The notes below the pieces were generated by a model. It did not search any database and had not been told where the DNA came from. It saw only the letters and a list, made by a program, of their open reading frames with translations. From UBA10646 sp046296295 (GTDB lineage Bacteria > Bacteroidota > Bacteroidia > Chitinophagales > Chitinophagaceae): 64,000 nucleotides of DNA. Location of the stretch: assembly GCA_046296295.1 (NCBI GenBank), contig JBKBLG010000014.1:29396-93395 (forward strand). The letters run 5' to 3'. Of this stretch, positions 1 to 8,680 are shown one piece after another (the stretch's first letter is position 1; each line of letters opens with the position of its first letter). Made by a program: the position numbers and the translations under genes.

Positions 1-1368
1 AACGTTGGTTTCGATATGAACCATGAAAGTCCGGCAACAAAAGAATTTACCGAAAGGGTCATTGACTTCTGGTTGAAAGAGTACAAAATTGATGGCTTCC
101 GTTGGGATTTAAGTAAGGGTTTCACACAACGCCAGACCTGCGATAACAGCGGTGGTAATTGCGATGTAGGTACTTGGGGCAGTTACGATGCAAGTCGTGT
201 AGCGATTTGGCAGAATTATTATAACCGTATGCAGCAAGCATCGAATGGTAGCTATTGTATTTTAGAACATTTTGCTGAGAACAGCGAAGAAATTGATTTG
301 AGTAATCGTGGTATGTTGTTGTGGGGCAATGCAAACTACAACTTTAGAGAAGCTACTATGGGCTGGGTAGCCAATAGCAACCTTAGCAGCATGTTACACA
401 ATGCACGTGGTTGGAGTAACCCACACCTTGTTGGGTACATGGAAAGCCATGATGAAGAACGCATGATGTATAGCAATATCAATTTCGCCAACTTAAGTAA
501 CCTTAATTATAATACCCGTAGCTTACCAATTGCCCTGCAACGTAGCGCTATGGCTACCGCATTTTGGGCAGTAGCGCCGGGGCCAAAAATGTTATGGCAA
601 TTTGGTGAAATGGGTTATGACTATTCTATCAACTGGTGTACCAACAATACGGTGAACACAAGTTGCCGTACGGGTAACAAGCCACCACGTTGGGATTACT
701 TGAGCAACCCCGACCGCTTAGCTTTATTCAATACTTACAGCAGCTTATTACGCTTACGACAAATACCTGCATACAGAAATACATTTACTAGTGGAACTAT
801 TGCATCATCACTGTTCGATCCTGCCAAGTGGCTGTCGGTGTCTGGAGATAGTTTAAAAATTGTTGTGATTGGCAACTTTGATGTGAATCAACAAAATGTG
901 TTGGTGAATTTTCCTGAGCCGGGTATTTATTACAGCCCGTTGAATAATAACGATAGTATTATTGTAACCAATACAGGGGTGAATTTCAGCCTAGCACCCG
1001 GTAAGTTTTTTGTATACACAAAAGCCAGAGAAAACACCAATACTGTGCTAACCTTACCTACGGCCGGTGCTAATGTGAACAATCCGTTCTTTCAACCGGT
1101 AAAAGCTGCATTAGCTGTATATCCGAATCCGAGTAAGGCAAGTAATACTACCATAGTATACGATGTTCCGAAAGCTGGTAATATTATCATTGATGTTTAT
1201 AATACGAATGGCATGTTAATGGGCAATTTATATAAAGGCTACAGTGCTAAAGGCCGTTACACCAAAGCGCTGGGTGAAAAGCTGGCTCATTTACCGCAAG
1301 GTATTTATATCGTCAGAATGATTTGTGATGGTGTGGCAGTAACAAAAACCATACATATTACACCTTAG
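1..1368 (+). CDS. GH13 alpha-amylase, secreted, C-terminal part (5' truncated by window edge)
   Basis: The open frame runs in from base 1, so the true start lies upstream of the window. The visible part is the C-terminal half of a family GH13 (beta/alpha)8 barrel. Conserved region II (GFRWD) puts the nucleophile Asp at bases 106-108. Region III (ILEHF) supplies the acid/base Glu about 53 residues later. Region IV (ESHDE) supplies the His-Asp pair of the active site. The last 80 or so residues, from AVYPNPS to the end, form a T9SS type A sorting domain, so the enzyme is expected to be exported across the outer membrane. It lies just upstream of a SusC/SusD/SusEF set on the same strand, which fits extracellular cleavage of starch-like alpha-glucan before uptake. 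Family assignment is secure; the exact polysaccharide is inferred. Confidence 0.9.
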   Translation, partial: NVGFDMNHESPATKEFTERVIDFWLKEYKIDGFRWDLSKGFTQRQTCDNSGGNCDVGTWGSYDASRVAIWQNYYNRMQQASNGSYCILEHFAENSEEIDLSNRGMLLWGNANYNFREATMGWVANSNLSSMLHNARGWSNPHLVGYMESHDEERMMYSNINFANLSNLNYNTRSLPIALQRSAMATAFWAVAPGPKMLWQFGEMGYDYSINWCTNNTVNTSCRTGNKPPRWDYLSNPDRLALFNTYSSLLRLRQIPAYRNTFTSGTIASSLFDPAKWLSVSGDSLKIVVIGNFDVNQQNVLVNFPEPGIYYSPLNNNDSIIVTNTGVNFSLAPGKFFVYTKARENTNTVLTLPTAGANVNNPFFQPVKAALAVYPNPSKASNTTIVYDVPKAGNIIIDVYNTNGMLMGNLYKGYSAKGRYTKALGEKLAHLPQGIYIVRMICDGVAVTKTIHITP

Positions 1369-1516
1369 TTAATGATTAAAATCAGTGCAAGCCTATGTTA
1401 CATATCAGATAATTAATTAACAGAAAAAAATTCTTTTACAAGCCATATTAAGCCCTATGCGGTGAATGGTGAATACTCAAAAATTTCTCTTACTACAACT
1501 TAGAAAACAAACAGTT

Positions 1517-4477
1517 ATGCGATTGAAACATCTGCTACAGCTATTGATGGTGCCTTTGATGCTCTTTGGTACGTTGATAGTGAATGCACAAGGAAAAAGT
1601 GTATCGGGTAAAGTTACCGATGCGAAGGATGGTAGTCCGTTGGCAGGAGTTAGTGTAATGGTAAAAGGTTCACGTAGCGGTACAGCTACAGGTGCCGATG
1701 GTACTTTTACCCTTACGGTAAATGCTAACGCAACTACCTTGGTATTTTCATCTATTGGTTATACTGCGAAAGAAGTTGCTATTACTGACGGTGCTATGAA
1801 TGTTTCGTTAGAAGCAAATGCAACACAGTTAAGCGATGTAGTAGTAGTAGGTTATGGTACTTCAAGAAGAAAAGATGTAACAGGTGCTGTTGCAAGAATT
1901 TCGGAGAAAGACTTTAACCAAGGTGCGGTAACCAATCCATTACAACAAATTGCTGGCCGTGCTGCTGGTGTTAACATTACCGTGGTAGGTAACGAACCTG
2001 GTGTTGCTCCGAATATTCGTGTTCGTGGTATCACTTCATTAATTGGTGGTAGCGATCCGCTAGTGGTTGTTGATGGTATTCAGGGTGGCTTAGATTTATT
2101 ACAACAAATTCCACCATCTGAAATTGAAAGCTTCGACATCTTAAAAGATGCCTCAGCTACTGCAATTTATGGTAGCCGTGGTGCTGCGGGTGTTGTATTA
2201 GTAACAACTAAAAAAGGTAAAGCAGGTAAGTCGTTTGTAGAATACAACGGTACTGTTGCTTTTGAAGCTGTTGCCAAGCAATACGAAGTATTGAATGCCG
2301 CCGAGTGGAGAGCTGAAGCTACTAAGCGTGGTATTGCTGCCTCTGCCGATTATGGTGGTAATACAGATTGGTTTAAAGAGTTAACCCGCAACGGTTTAAC
2401 ACATACCCACAACCTTGCTTTTGGTGGTGGTACTTCTAGCTTAACATATCGTGCAAGTGTTACTGCTATCAACCAAACAGGTATTGTGTTGAATAGTGGT
2501 TACAAAAATTATATTGCTCGTTTTCAGGCTACACAAAAAGCTTTGGATAACAAGTTGACATTAACCATGAATGCCAGCACAAACGTTGAGCAGAATGAGT
2601 GGAATGGTCCTGGTGTTATTCAAGCTTCTTACACTCGTCGTCCAACAGATCCTATTTACAATGTTGATGGTTCTTATTTCATTGATCCATTGAGTTTTGG
2701 TTATACTAACCCTTATGCACGTGCCAAAGAAATTATTGATGGTCGTGAGCGTAATGGTTTGTTTGCCAGCTTAAGAGCCGATTTAGAAATCATCAAAGGT
2801 TTAAACTTAGCATGGTTTGGTAGCTGGAGAAAAAATAGCGATTTCAGCGGTTACTACGCTGGTAGAGCAACAACTATTGAAGATGCTCGTAACCAAAAGG
2901 GCATTGCTTCTAAAAACACAAATCAAAGTAATGAAAAGTTAACTAACCTTAGCTTGATATACCGTAAGAGTGTTGGCCGTCATAGTTTTGATGTTACCGG
3001 TGTATATGAGTGGCAGCAAGGCGTGTACGATGGTTTCTCCGCACAAGGTCGAGGTTTTGTAAATGATTTCAATAGCTTTAATGCATTGCAAAGTTCTGAT
3101 TTCTCGAGTGCTCGTCCCGGTGATGTAAGCAGTTACAAGAGCGACCAAACATTGGTTTCATTTTTAGGTCGTGTCAACTATGCTTTTGCCAATCGTTATA
3201 ATGCTACTTTAAGTTTCCGTCGCGATGGTAGCTCTAAGTTTGGGGCGAACAATAAGTGGGCCAACTTCCCAAGTGCTTCAATAGCTTGGAAAATTAGTGA
3301 AGAAGATTTCTTAAAAGGTAACAAGTATATCAACGACTTAAAGCTTCGTGCAGGTTTTGGTATCACAGGTAACCAACAAGGTTTAGGCCCATTAAACTCA
3401 GTACGTTTAGTTGGTCCTGCTGGTACAACTTTCTTTGGTGGTGCCGTAATTCCTAACTATGCTATTACACAGAACGCTAACCCAGACTTACGTTGGGAAA
3501 CACGTCAGATGTTCAACGTTGGTTTAGATTTTGCTATTCTTAACAATCGTTTAAGCGGTACTATTGAATATTTTAATGGTGATACGAAAGATTTACTGTT
3601 TGGTTATGGTGTACCAACTCCTCCATTCCCTTACAACAGCATCTTAGCAAACGTTGGTACTATCAATAACCAAGGTATTGAGCTTAGCTTAAACTATAAG
3701 GCTTACTCTAGCCGCGATTGGGATGTAGTATTAGCTGGTAACTTCACTGCTAACAGAACAAAAGTTAAAAGTTTAAGTGGTCAGTTGAATGGTGTTGATT
3801 TAAAGAGTGATACAGTACGTTGGGGTAATGGTGGTACTACAGGTGTTGCCAGCACTAACGATGGTATCAGTTATTTAATTACTGGTCAGCCTTTAGGTTC
3901 ATTCTTCTTATTCAAGAATGCTGGTGTTGATGCTTATGGCAACCAAATTATCACTGATATCAATAAGAATGGCAATATTGATCAAGGCGACTTAAGTGGC
4001 GACCGTTATATTGCTGGTCAAGTATTACCTAAATTCACTTATGCTTTTACGCCAACAGTTCGATATAAAGATTTAGACGTAGCATTTGTATTCCGCGGTG
4101 CTGGTGGTCATCATATCTACAATGCCCGTCGTGCACAGTTGAGTGCTTTGGGTAACTTAGGTCAAACCAATGTATTAAAGACTGCGCCTGGTATCGGTAT
4201 CAACAATGTTGAGTATGCTTCAGATCTTTGGTTAGAGAAAGGCGACTTCTTCCGTTTAGATAACTTAACTGCTGGTTACCGCTTTAAAACAGGCAGCATC
4301 AAGTATGTAGAAAGCATGCGTTTGTCGTTAACTGCTACAAACTTATTTGTAATCAGCGGTTATGAAGGTATGGATCCTGAATTGCGTCAAGATGGTGGTG
4401 CTGGTACAGGTATCGATTTTGGTATCTTTCCACGTACACGCACGATTGCTTTAGGATTACAAGTTAACTTTAAATAA
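1517..4477 (+). CDS. SusC/RagA-family TonB-dependent outer-membrane transporter
   Basis: About 986 residues. I chose the ATG at 1517 because a normal signal peptide follows at once (MRLKHLLQLL, ending VNAQ); an in-frame ATG at 1466 would add 17 residues of unlikely leader. Order of domains: signal peptide, carboxypeptidase-regulatory-like domain (GKSVSGKVTDAKDGSPLAG), TonB plug (DVVVVGYGTSRRKDVTGAV, then the VVDG and DASATAIYGSRG motifs), and a 22-strand beta barrel to the C-terminus. The family imports oligosaccharides across the outer membrane with TonB energy and a SusD lid. The partner SusD starts 25 bases downstream. One copy of the dispersed 15-mer is embedded in codons at 1710-1724. 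Substrate is inferred as malto-oligosaccharide from the neighbouring GH13 amylase. Confidence 0.95.
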   Translation: MRLKHLLQLLMVPLMLFGTLIVNAQGKSVSGKVTDAKDGSPLAGVSVMVKGSRSGTATGADGTFTLTVNANATTLVFSSIGYTAKEVAITDGAMNVSLEANATQLSDVVVVGYGTSRRKDVTGAVARISEKDFNQGAVTNPLQQIAGRAAGVNITVVGNEPGVAPNIRVRGITSLIGGSDPLVVVDGIQGGLDLLQQIPPSEIESFDILKDASATAIYGSRGAAGVVLVTTKKGKAGKSFVEYNGTVAFEAVAKQYEVLNAAEWRAEATKRGIAASADYGGNTDWFKELTRNGLTHTHNLAFGGGTSSLTYRASVTAINQTGIVLNSGYKNYIARFQATQKALDNKLTLTMNASTNVEQNEWNGPGVIQASYTRRPTDPIYNVDGSYFIDPLSFGYTNPYARAKEIIDGRERNGLFASLRADLEIIKGLNLAWFGSWRKNSDFSGYYAGRATTIEDARNQKGIASKNTNQSNEKLTNLSLIYRKSVGRHSFDVTGVYEWQQGVYDGFSAQGRGFVNDFNSFNALQSSDFSSARPGDVSSYKSDQTLVSFLGRVNYAFANRYNATLSFRRDGSSKFGANNKWANFPSASIAWKISEEDFLKGNKYINDLKLRAGFGITGNQQGLGPLNSVRLVGPAGTTFFGGAVIPNYAITQNANPDLRWETRQMFNVGLDFAILNNRLSGTIEYFNGDTKDLLFGYGVPTPPFPYNSILANVGTINNQGIELSLNYKAYSSRDWDVVLAGNFTANRTKVKSLSGQLNGVDLKSDTVRWGNGGTTGVASTNDGISYLITGQPLGSFFLFKNAGVDAYGNQIITDINKNGNIDQGDLSGDRYIAGQVLPKFTYAFTPTVRYKDLDVAFVFRGAGGHHIYNARRAQLSALGNLGQTNVLKTAPGIGINNVEYASDLWLEKGDFFRLDNLTAGYRFKTGSIKYVESMRLSLTATNLFVISGYEGMDPELRQDGGAGTGIDFGIFPRTRTIALGLQVNFK

Positions 4478-4502
4478 TTAAACTACTTAAAGGCTTAGAT
4501 AT

Positions 4503-5963
4503 ATGAAAAAGATATTGTTGAGCTTAGCCGTTTTAAGTGCAGCTACTATTGGTTGTACAAAACTAGATGAGGGTCTTTACGACCGTCAGGTGGCTGATCA
4601 GTTCTATGCAACGCCAGAGGGCGTGAATGCTGCATTAGCCGATATTTATAATGAAATCAGAGGCGACTGGGGGGGTAAAGGTTATGCCGGTGCCGACCGT
4701 GGCTGGTTCGATTTGAACGAAACATGTACAGATGAACTTATGCTACCAACACGTAGTGATGGAGCATGGGCCGATAACGGTATCTGGCGTCAAATGTATT
4801 TGCATCAATGGACTAGCAGTCAAGAGTTCATGAACAATACATGGAACTGGTTGTATAGAACCATTTACAAGTGTAACCTTGCGGTAGATTTATTAACGAA
4901 GGCAAACGCACCTGAAGCTGCTATTGCAGAAGCAAAAGTATTGAGAGCTTTCTACTATTGGATGTTGATGGATGGATGGGGAAATATTCCTTTCTATACA
5001 GATATCAACGTAACTGTAGATAGAGTTCCTCAAGCTTCAAGAGCTACTGTTTACAACTTCATTGAAACAGAACTTAAAGCTAATGTAGATAAGCTTGCTA
5101 CTACAAAAGGTGGAAGTTATTATGGTCGCTTTAACAAGTGGGCAGGATACGCTTTCTTAGCTAAGTTGTATTTGAATGCTGGCGTATACACCGGAACACC
5201 AAAATGGGCTGAAGCGCAAGCTGCTACCGATGTTATTATTAACCAAGGTGGTTTCTCACTAGTGAATAACTACTTAAGTTTATTTGGAGATCGTTGCCCA
5301 GATCAAGAAGTGATATTGGCCATCTTTATCGATGCTAACCAAGCTCCTCGTAACATCATCGGTATTAGAAGTTTGGCTGGTCCTCACGGAAATGCATTGT
5401 TTGGTATCAGTACATGGAATGGTGCTACTGCACACCAAGACTTCATCAACAAATATGAAAACGGTGATGCTCGCAAAGCACAGTGGTTAATTGGTGCTCA
5501 GCCTGGTGGTATAACCTATGATGTGAACATCTCTTCTTTAACAAGTGCGGGTATTTATGAAGGTGCAAGAAGTGCGAAGTTCTTACCTGCATTACCTCTT
5601 GCTGGTAACAGCAGTGCCTCTAACGATTTTCCAATATTCCGTTATGCCGACGTATTGTTAATGAAGGCGGAGTGTCTTGTTCGAACTGGTAATGCTGCTG
5701 CAGCCAAAGCATTGGTTGATCAAATCAGAAGCAGAGCAGGATTGCCAGCTAGTGGAACAAACCCAACATTAAATGATATTTTTGATGAGCGTGGACGTGA
5801 GCTTTGCTGGGAAGGGCATCGCCGTCAGGATATGATTCGTTTTGATCGATTCACTGCTGCTCACGACTTTAAGCCTGTAAGCGATAACAAATACAAGTTA
5901 TTCCCAATTCCGGCTCCTGCATTTATTACAAACAAAAGCTTGGTGCAAAATCCCGGCTACTAA
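4503..5963 (+). CDS. SusD/RagB-family glycan-binding lipoprotein
   Basis: 486 residues. It opens with a lipoprotein signal (MKKILLSLAVLSAATIGC), so Cys18 is the likely lipidated residue, followed by the CTKLDE start seen in many SusD proteins. The body has the alpha-helical TPR-like fold pattern (AEAKVLRAFYYWMLMDGWG near residue 145) and the C-terminal SusD motif (DERGRELCWEGHRRQDMIRF near residue 430). SusD proteins sit on the outer face of the outer membrane and close over the SusC channel. It follows SusC 1517-4477 by 25 bases and is surely co-transcribed with it. Confidence 0.95.
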   Translation: MKKILLSLAVLSAATIGCTKLDEGLYDRQVADQFYATPEGVNAALADIYNEIRGDWGGKGYAGADRGWFDLNETCTDELMLPTRSDGAWADNGIWRQMYLHQWTSSQEFMNNTWNWLYRTIYKCNLAVDLLTKANAPEAAIAEAKVLRAFYYWMLMDGWGNIPFYTDINVTVDRVPQASRATVYNFIETELKANVDKLATTKGGSYYGRFNKWAGYAFLAKLYLNAGVYTGTPKWAEAQAATDVIINQGGFSLVNNYLSLFGDRCPDQEVILAIFIDANQAPRNIIGIRSLAGPHGNALFGISTWNGATAHQDFINKYENGDARKAQWLIGAQPGGITYDVNISSLTSAGIYEGARSAKFLPALPLAGNSSASNDFPIFRYADVLLMKAECLVRTGNAAAAKALVDQIRSRAGLPASGTNPTLNDIFDERGRELCWEGHRRQDMIRFDRFTAAHDFKPVSDNKYKLFPIPAPAFITNKSLVQNPGY

Positions 5964-6000
5964 TTTTATCCAACTTAATTAACAACAAAGCATTACGACT

Positions 6001-7434
6001 ATGAAAAAGTTGATAAGCACCCTGAGTTTGATCTGGATGCTGGCACTTGTAATGGTAGCTTGTTCAAAGAAAGACAGCACCATCCCTGAGCTAAGCACTA
6101 GCCAAATCGAAGATTATGATTTGATTCAGGTATCAAACGACATGCGTTTCGTACCAATAAAAATCAGCAATAGCGATAATAAAATTATGGATAGCATCAG
6201 CATCCGCATTGTTAGCGCTAACGGAAATGTGGTTGCTAGAAATGTAATACGTCAAATCAACAATTCTAACATTGAACAAATGTTAGTACAAGTTCCTTTT
6301 CCTCTGCCAGCTATAGCTCCTACTGGTTTATACGAGGTTATTATTGTATCTACAGATGCTAAGGGCAACTCTACTGAAAGGAAATATAAAGTAAATATTT
6401 CTAATGTTCAAACAGAAGCTCCTTCTGTATGCTCTTTCCCTAATGCAGCTTTACCTCCAGGTAGAACAGTTTGGATTCAAGTTACTGCTCCAGCCAATAC
6501 GAACGGTGAAGATATTTTCATCACTGGTAATTTCGAAGGTGCTCAAGGTGGTGCCGATTGGAGTGGCGGCGGAAACAACGCATTTAAACTTACTCGTATT
6601 GCAGGTACTAACTGCTATTACATTGCAGCTACATTTAGTTCTTCTACTGAATTCAAAATCACACGTGGTGATTGGAACAAGCGTATCCAAAACGAAAATG
6701 GTCAAGATGTTGATAACCTTCGTTGGAACGGACAACCAGTACAACAAATTACAGTACGTAACTGGAGCGACAGAGTAGTATTGGCACCACCAGCATTGCC
6801 TACAAGTATGATTCAGTCTGGTTTTGTAACTGTAACTGTTGACTTACCAACTGATTATTCAAATGCCGACAATTACTATCTTGTTAGAAGAGGTGGTAAT
6901 TTGAACGACCGTACAAACCCATTAGTGTTAGTAACTGGTACAACCCGCAAAATGGTAGGTAAAGTTCCTAAAGATCAGGCTGCTGAGTACCTTGTGGTAA
7001 AAAATGTAAGTACTAGCATTGGTGTGAATGTATTTGGCATTCAACAAGCTGCAAAGTGGGATGGTGTGAGCAATCCTATTAATATTGCACTTGATAAATT
7101 CAGTGATCAAGGTCCTTTCATAACTATACCTTCCAACTTGTTCTTGGTGGGGGGTGCAACACCAGGTGGATGGAATAATCCTGTTCCTGTGCCTTCACAA
7201 CAATTTACAAGCCGTGGTAACAATGTATTTGATATCACAATTGCATTGTCAAGTGGTTCTGCCTATCTAATCTTACCTGTGAATGGTAGTTGGAGTGAAA
7301 AATTTGGGGGTAGTAGTAAAACAGGTGGTCCGTTGGTGTATCAGGGGCCTGATATTCCGTCGCCAGATGCAAATGGTAATTATAAGATTACAGTGAACCT
7401 GAATACAAGTTCTTACACTGTAGTTCGCCAGTAA
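6001..7434 (+). CDS. SusE/SusF-like surface glycan-binding lipoprotein
   Basis: 477 residues, starting 37 bases after SusD. A lipobox (MVACSKK, Cys near residue 21) marks it as a lipoprotein. The middle (FITGNFEGAQGGADWSGG) and the C-terminal part (LFLVGGATPGGWNNPVPVP, then LILPVNGSWSEKFGG) are repeated SusF-type starch-binding modules with the GGxxxGWN pattern. An N-terminal Ig-like SusE domain covers about residues 25-135. The family holds alpha-glucan at the cell surface. A strong intrinsic terminator follows at 7461, closing the amylase-SusC-SusD-SusEF unit. Assignment as SusE versus SusF is uncertain. Confidence 0.82.
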   Translation: MKKLISTLSLIWMLALVMVACSKKDSTIPELSTSQIEDYDLIQVSNDMRFVPIKISNSDNKIMDSISIRIVSANGNVVARNVIRQINNSNIEQMLVQVPFPLPAIAPTGLYEVIIVSTDAKGNSTERKYKVNISNVQTEAPSVCSFPNAALPPGRTVWIQVTAPANTNGEDIFITGNFEGAQGGADWSGGGNNAFKLTRIAGTNCYYIAATFSSSTEFKITRGDWNKRIQNENGQDVDNLRWNGQPVQQITVRNWSDRVVLAPPALPTSMIQSGFVTVTVDLPTDYSNADNYYLVRRGGNLNDRTNPLVLVTGTTRKMVGKVPKDQAAEYLVVKNVSTSIGVNVFGIQQAAKWDGVSNPINIALDKFSDQGPFITIPSNLFLVGGATPGGWNNPVPVPSQQFTSRGNNVFDITIALSSGSAYLILPVNGSWSEKFGGSSKTGGPLVYQGPDIPSPDANGNYKITVNLNTSSYTVVRQ

Positions 7435-7460
7435 TTGTAATCTGTTGAATAAATGACAAA

Positions 7461-7487
7461 CCTCGGCTCAACAGCCGAGGGTTTTTT
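7461..7487 (+). terminator. Intrinsic terminator after the SusCDE/F unit
   Basis: An eight-base perfect stem (CCTCGGCT at 7461-7468 and AGCCGAGG at 7473-7480) with loop CAAC is followed by GTTTTTT. It lies 26 bases past the SusE/F stop and ends the first transport operon. Confidence 0.9.
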
Positions 7488-7530
7488 ATGAATTGCTTTA
7501 TTAACACTATGTAAAACCTAAGCACTTAAT

Positions 7531-7556
7531 TAACTTTGTGTTGCATTAACACAAAG
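7531..7556 (+). promoter_or_regulatory. Candidate promoter and operator of the Nudix-type regulator
   Basis: TAACTTTG at 7531-7538 fits the Bacteroidota -7 element (TAnnTTTG). Overlapping it is a perfect nine-base inverted repeat, CTTTGTGTT at 7534-7542 and AACACAAAG at 7548-7556, with a five-base spacer. It ends 24 bases before the regulator ATG. The position over the promoter suggests autoregulation by the encoded NrtR-like protein. This is an inference; no clear -33 element was seen. Confidence 0.5.
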
Positions 7557-7580
7557 CCCCATCGATCAATTATTTGACTC

Positions 7581-8330
7581 ATGAAATCGGAATCATTGGA
7601 TAATATATTTTCAGAGGTGCTTGAACGCACAGTGATAAAGAGTGCAGACGAACTTGTTAGTACTTATCCTAAAACTGCAGTTACTGTAGACTGCGTAATT
7701 TTTGGTTTTGAGAACGATGAGTTAAAAGTATTGCTTATTAGGAGTGATTTAGAGCGCTATGCAGAACAGTGGAGCTTGCTGGGTAATATTGTTCAAGAAG
7801 ATGAAGACTTAGATACTGCTGCTTATCGCGTTTTGCAACAACGCACTGGCATGACAGATGTTTTCTTAGAACAGGTACGAGCCTTTAGTGATCCGCAGCG
7901 ACACCCCGGCGGTAGGGTAATTACAGTAGCTTACTGTAGCCTACTGAATGTAGAACACCATCAACTGAAAATTTTAGATAATGAATTACATTGGCATCCT
8001 TTCAATAGTATTCACGAATTAGCATTTGACCATAAAAAAATTTTGGACGAATGCTACGCATGGTTGCAAAAGCGAGTGGTAGAACATCCATTAGGATTTA
8101 ATTTACTACCAGAGAAGTTTTCCTTACGTAAATTACAAAGTTTATATGAGGCTATTTTAGGTACGCAGATGGATAGAAGAAACTTTAGAAAGAAGTTTTT
8201 TTCTATGGATTTTTTGATTGATACGGGCGAATATGAAACTGATGTACCGCATAGGCCTGGAAGGCTATACAGCTTTAATCACGATAAATACAGCCAATCG
8301 AAGCGTAAATGGAATGGAATAGATTTTTAA
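7581..8330 (+). CDS. Nudix-domain transcriptional regulator (NrtR-like)
   Basis: 249 residues. Residues about 28-160 form a Nudix fold; the C-terminal portion (HPLGFNLLPEKFSLRKLQSL onward) is the winged helix-turn-helix of NrtR-type regulators (LRKLQSLYEAILG, RRNFRKKFF). The Nudix box is degenerate: the REUxEExGU part reads RVLQQRTGM, so the metal-binding glutamates are missing and the domain should bind rather than hydrolyse a ligand. In Bacteroidota such regulators often control sugar operons and sense phosphosugar or nucleotide-sugar type ligands. It sits between two SusC/SusD sets, so either or both may be targets. A palindrome at 7534-7556 overlaps its own promoter. Ligand unknown. Confidence 0.85.
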   Translation: MKSESLDNIFSEVLERTVIKSADELVSTYPKTAVTVDCVIFGFENDELKVLLIRSDLERYAEQWSLLGNIVQEDEDLDTAAYRVLQQRTGMTDVFLEQVRAFSDPQRHPGGRVITVAYCSLLNVEHHQLKILDNELHWHPFNSIHELAFDHKKILDECYAWLQKRVVEHPLGFNLLPEKFSLRKLQSLYEAILGTQMDRRNFRKKFFSMDFLIDTGEYETDVPHRPGRLYSFNHDKYSQSKRKWNGIDF

Positions 8331-8680
8331 GCCTTTTTTAATATCCGTTCGTCAGCTTTAGATTACCATTAATTTTATTATAAAGATTTGCAAAAAGGAT
8401 AATATTCGCCATCTTAGTGTTAATAATTCGTTAACTAACTATTGTTAATAGCTCTGACGGGCTGAACGCTATGCTGCCATCTTTCCTCCCAAAATTTGCT
8501 TACGCTATAAGTGTGCCGATAGTGCTTTGGTATCTGCGTGTAGTAGGTTTGTTTATTTACCGTAAGGGAAGTATATTGTTTTTTAATGCGTGCATTCCGA
8601 AAAACACTCTAATGGTGCTTCCATTGAGTGTATTTCCAATACCTTCTTATTCATTTCCCAAACAAGAAAACCAACCAAGT
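8331..8680. other. 350-base gap before the second SusC
   Basis: No convincing gene is seen here. An in-frame upstream extension of the SusC frame begins at 8471, but the predicted leader is unlike a signal peptide, so I treat it as 5' untranslated region. A copy of the dispersed 15-mer lies at 8554-8568 (TATTTACCGTAAGGG). AT-rich partial inverted repeats built from GTTAA and TTAAC occur around 8415-8445 and could be regulatory, but they are weak. Confidence 0.5.
8554..8568 (+). repeat. Dispersed 15-mer copy in leader of SusC
   Basis: TATTTACCGTAAGGG, a copy of the CATTTACCGTAAGGT family whose last base breaks the outer pair. Confidence 0.7.

Noticed and set aside
4874..4889. ACCTTGCGGTAGATTT in SusD as a 15-mer copy
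   Set aside because: The hairpin core matches but the CATTT flank does not; left out of the count.
6991..7006. ACCTTGTGGTAAAAAA here and at 39386-39403 as extra copies of the 15-mer
   Set aside because: The loop is ACAA rather than GNRA and the flank differs; both encode L-V-V-K-N, so codon coincidence is enough.
8471..8680. A 70-residue N-terminal extension of the second SusC
   Set aside because: It is not a signal peptide, and a normal signal peptide starts at the internal ATG at 8681.
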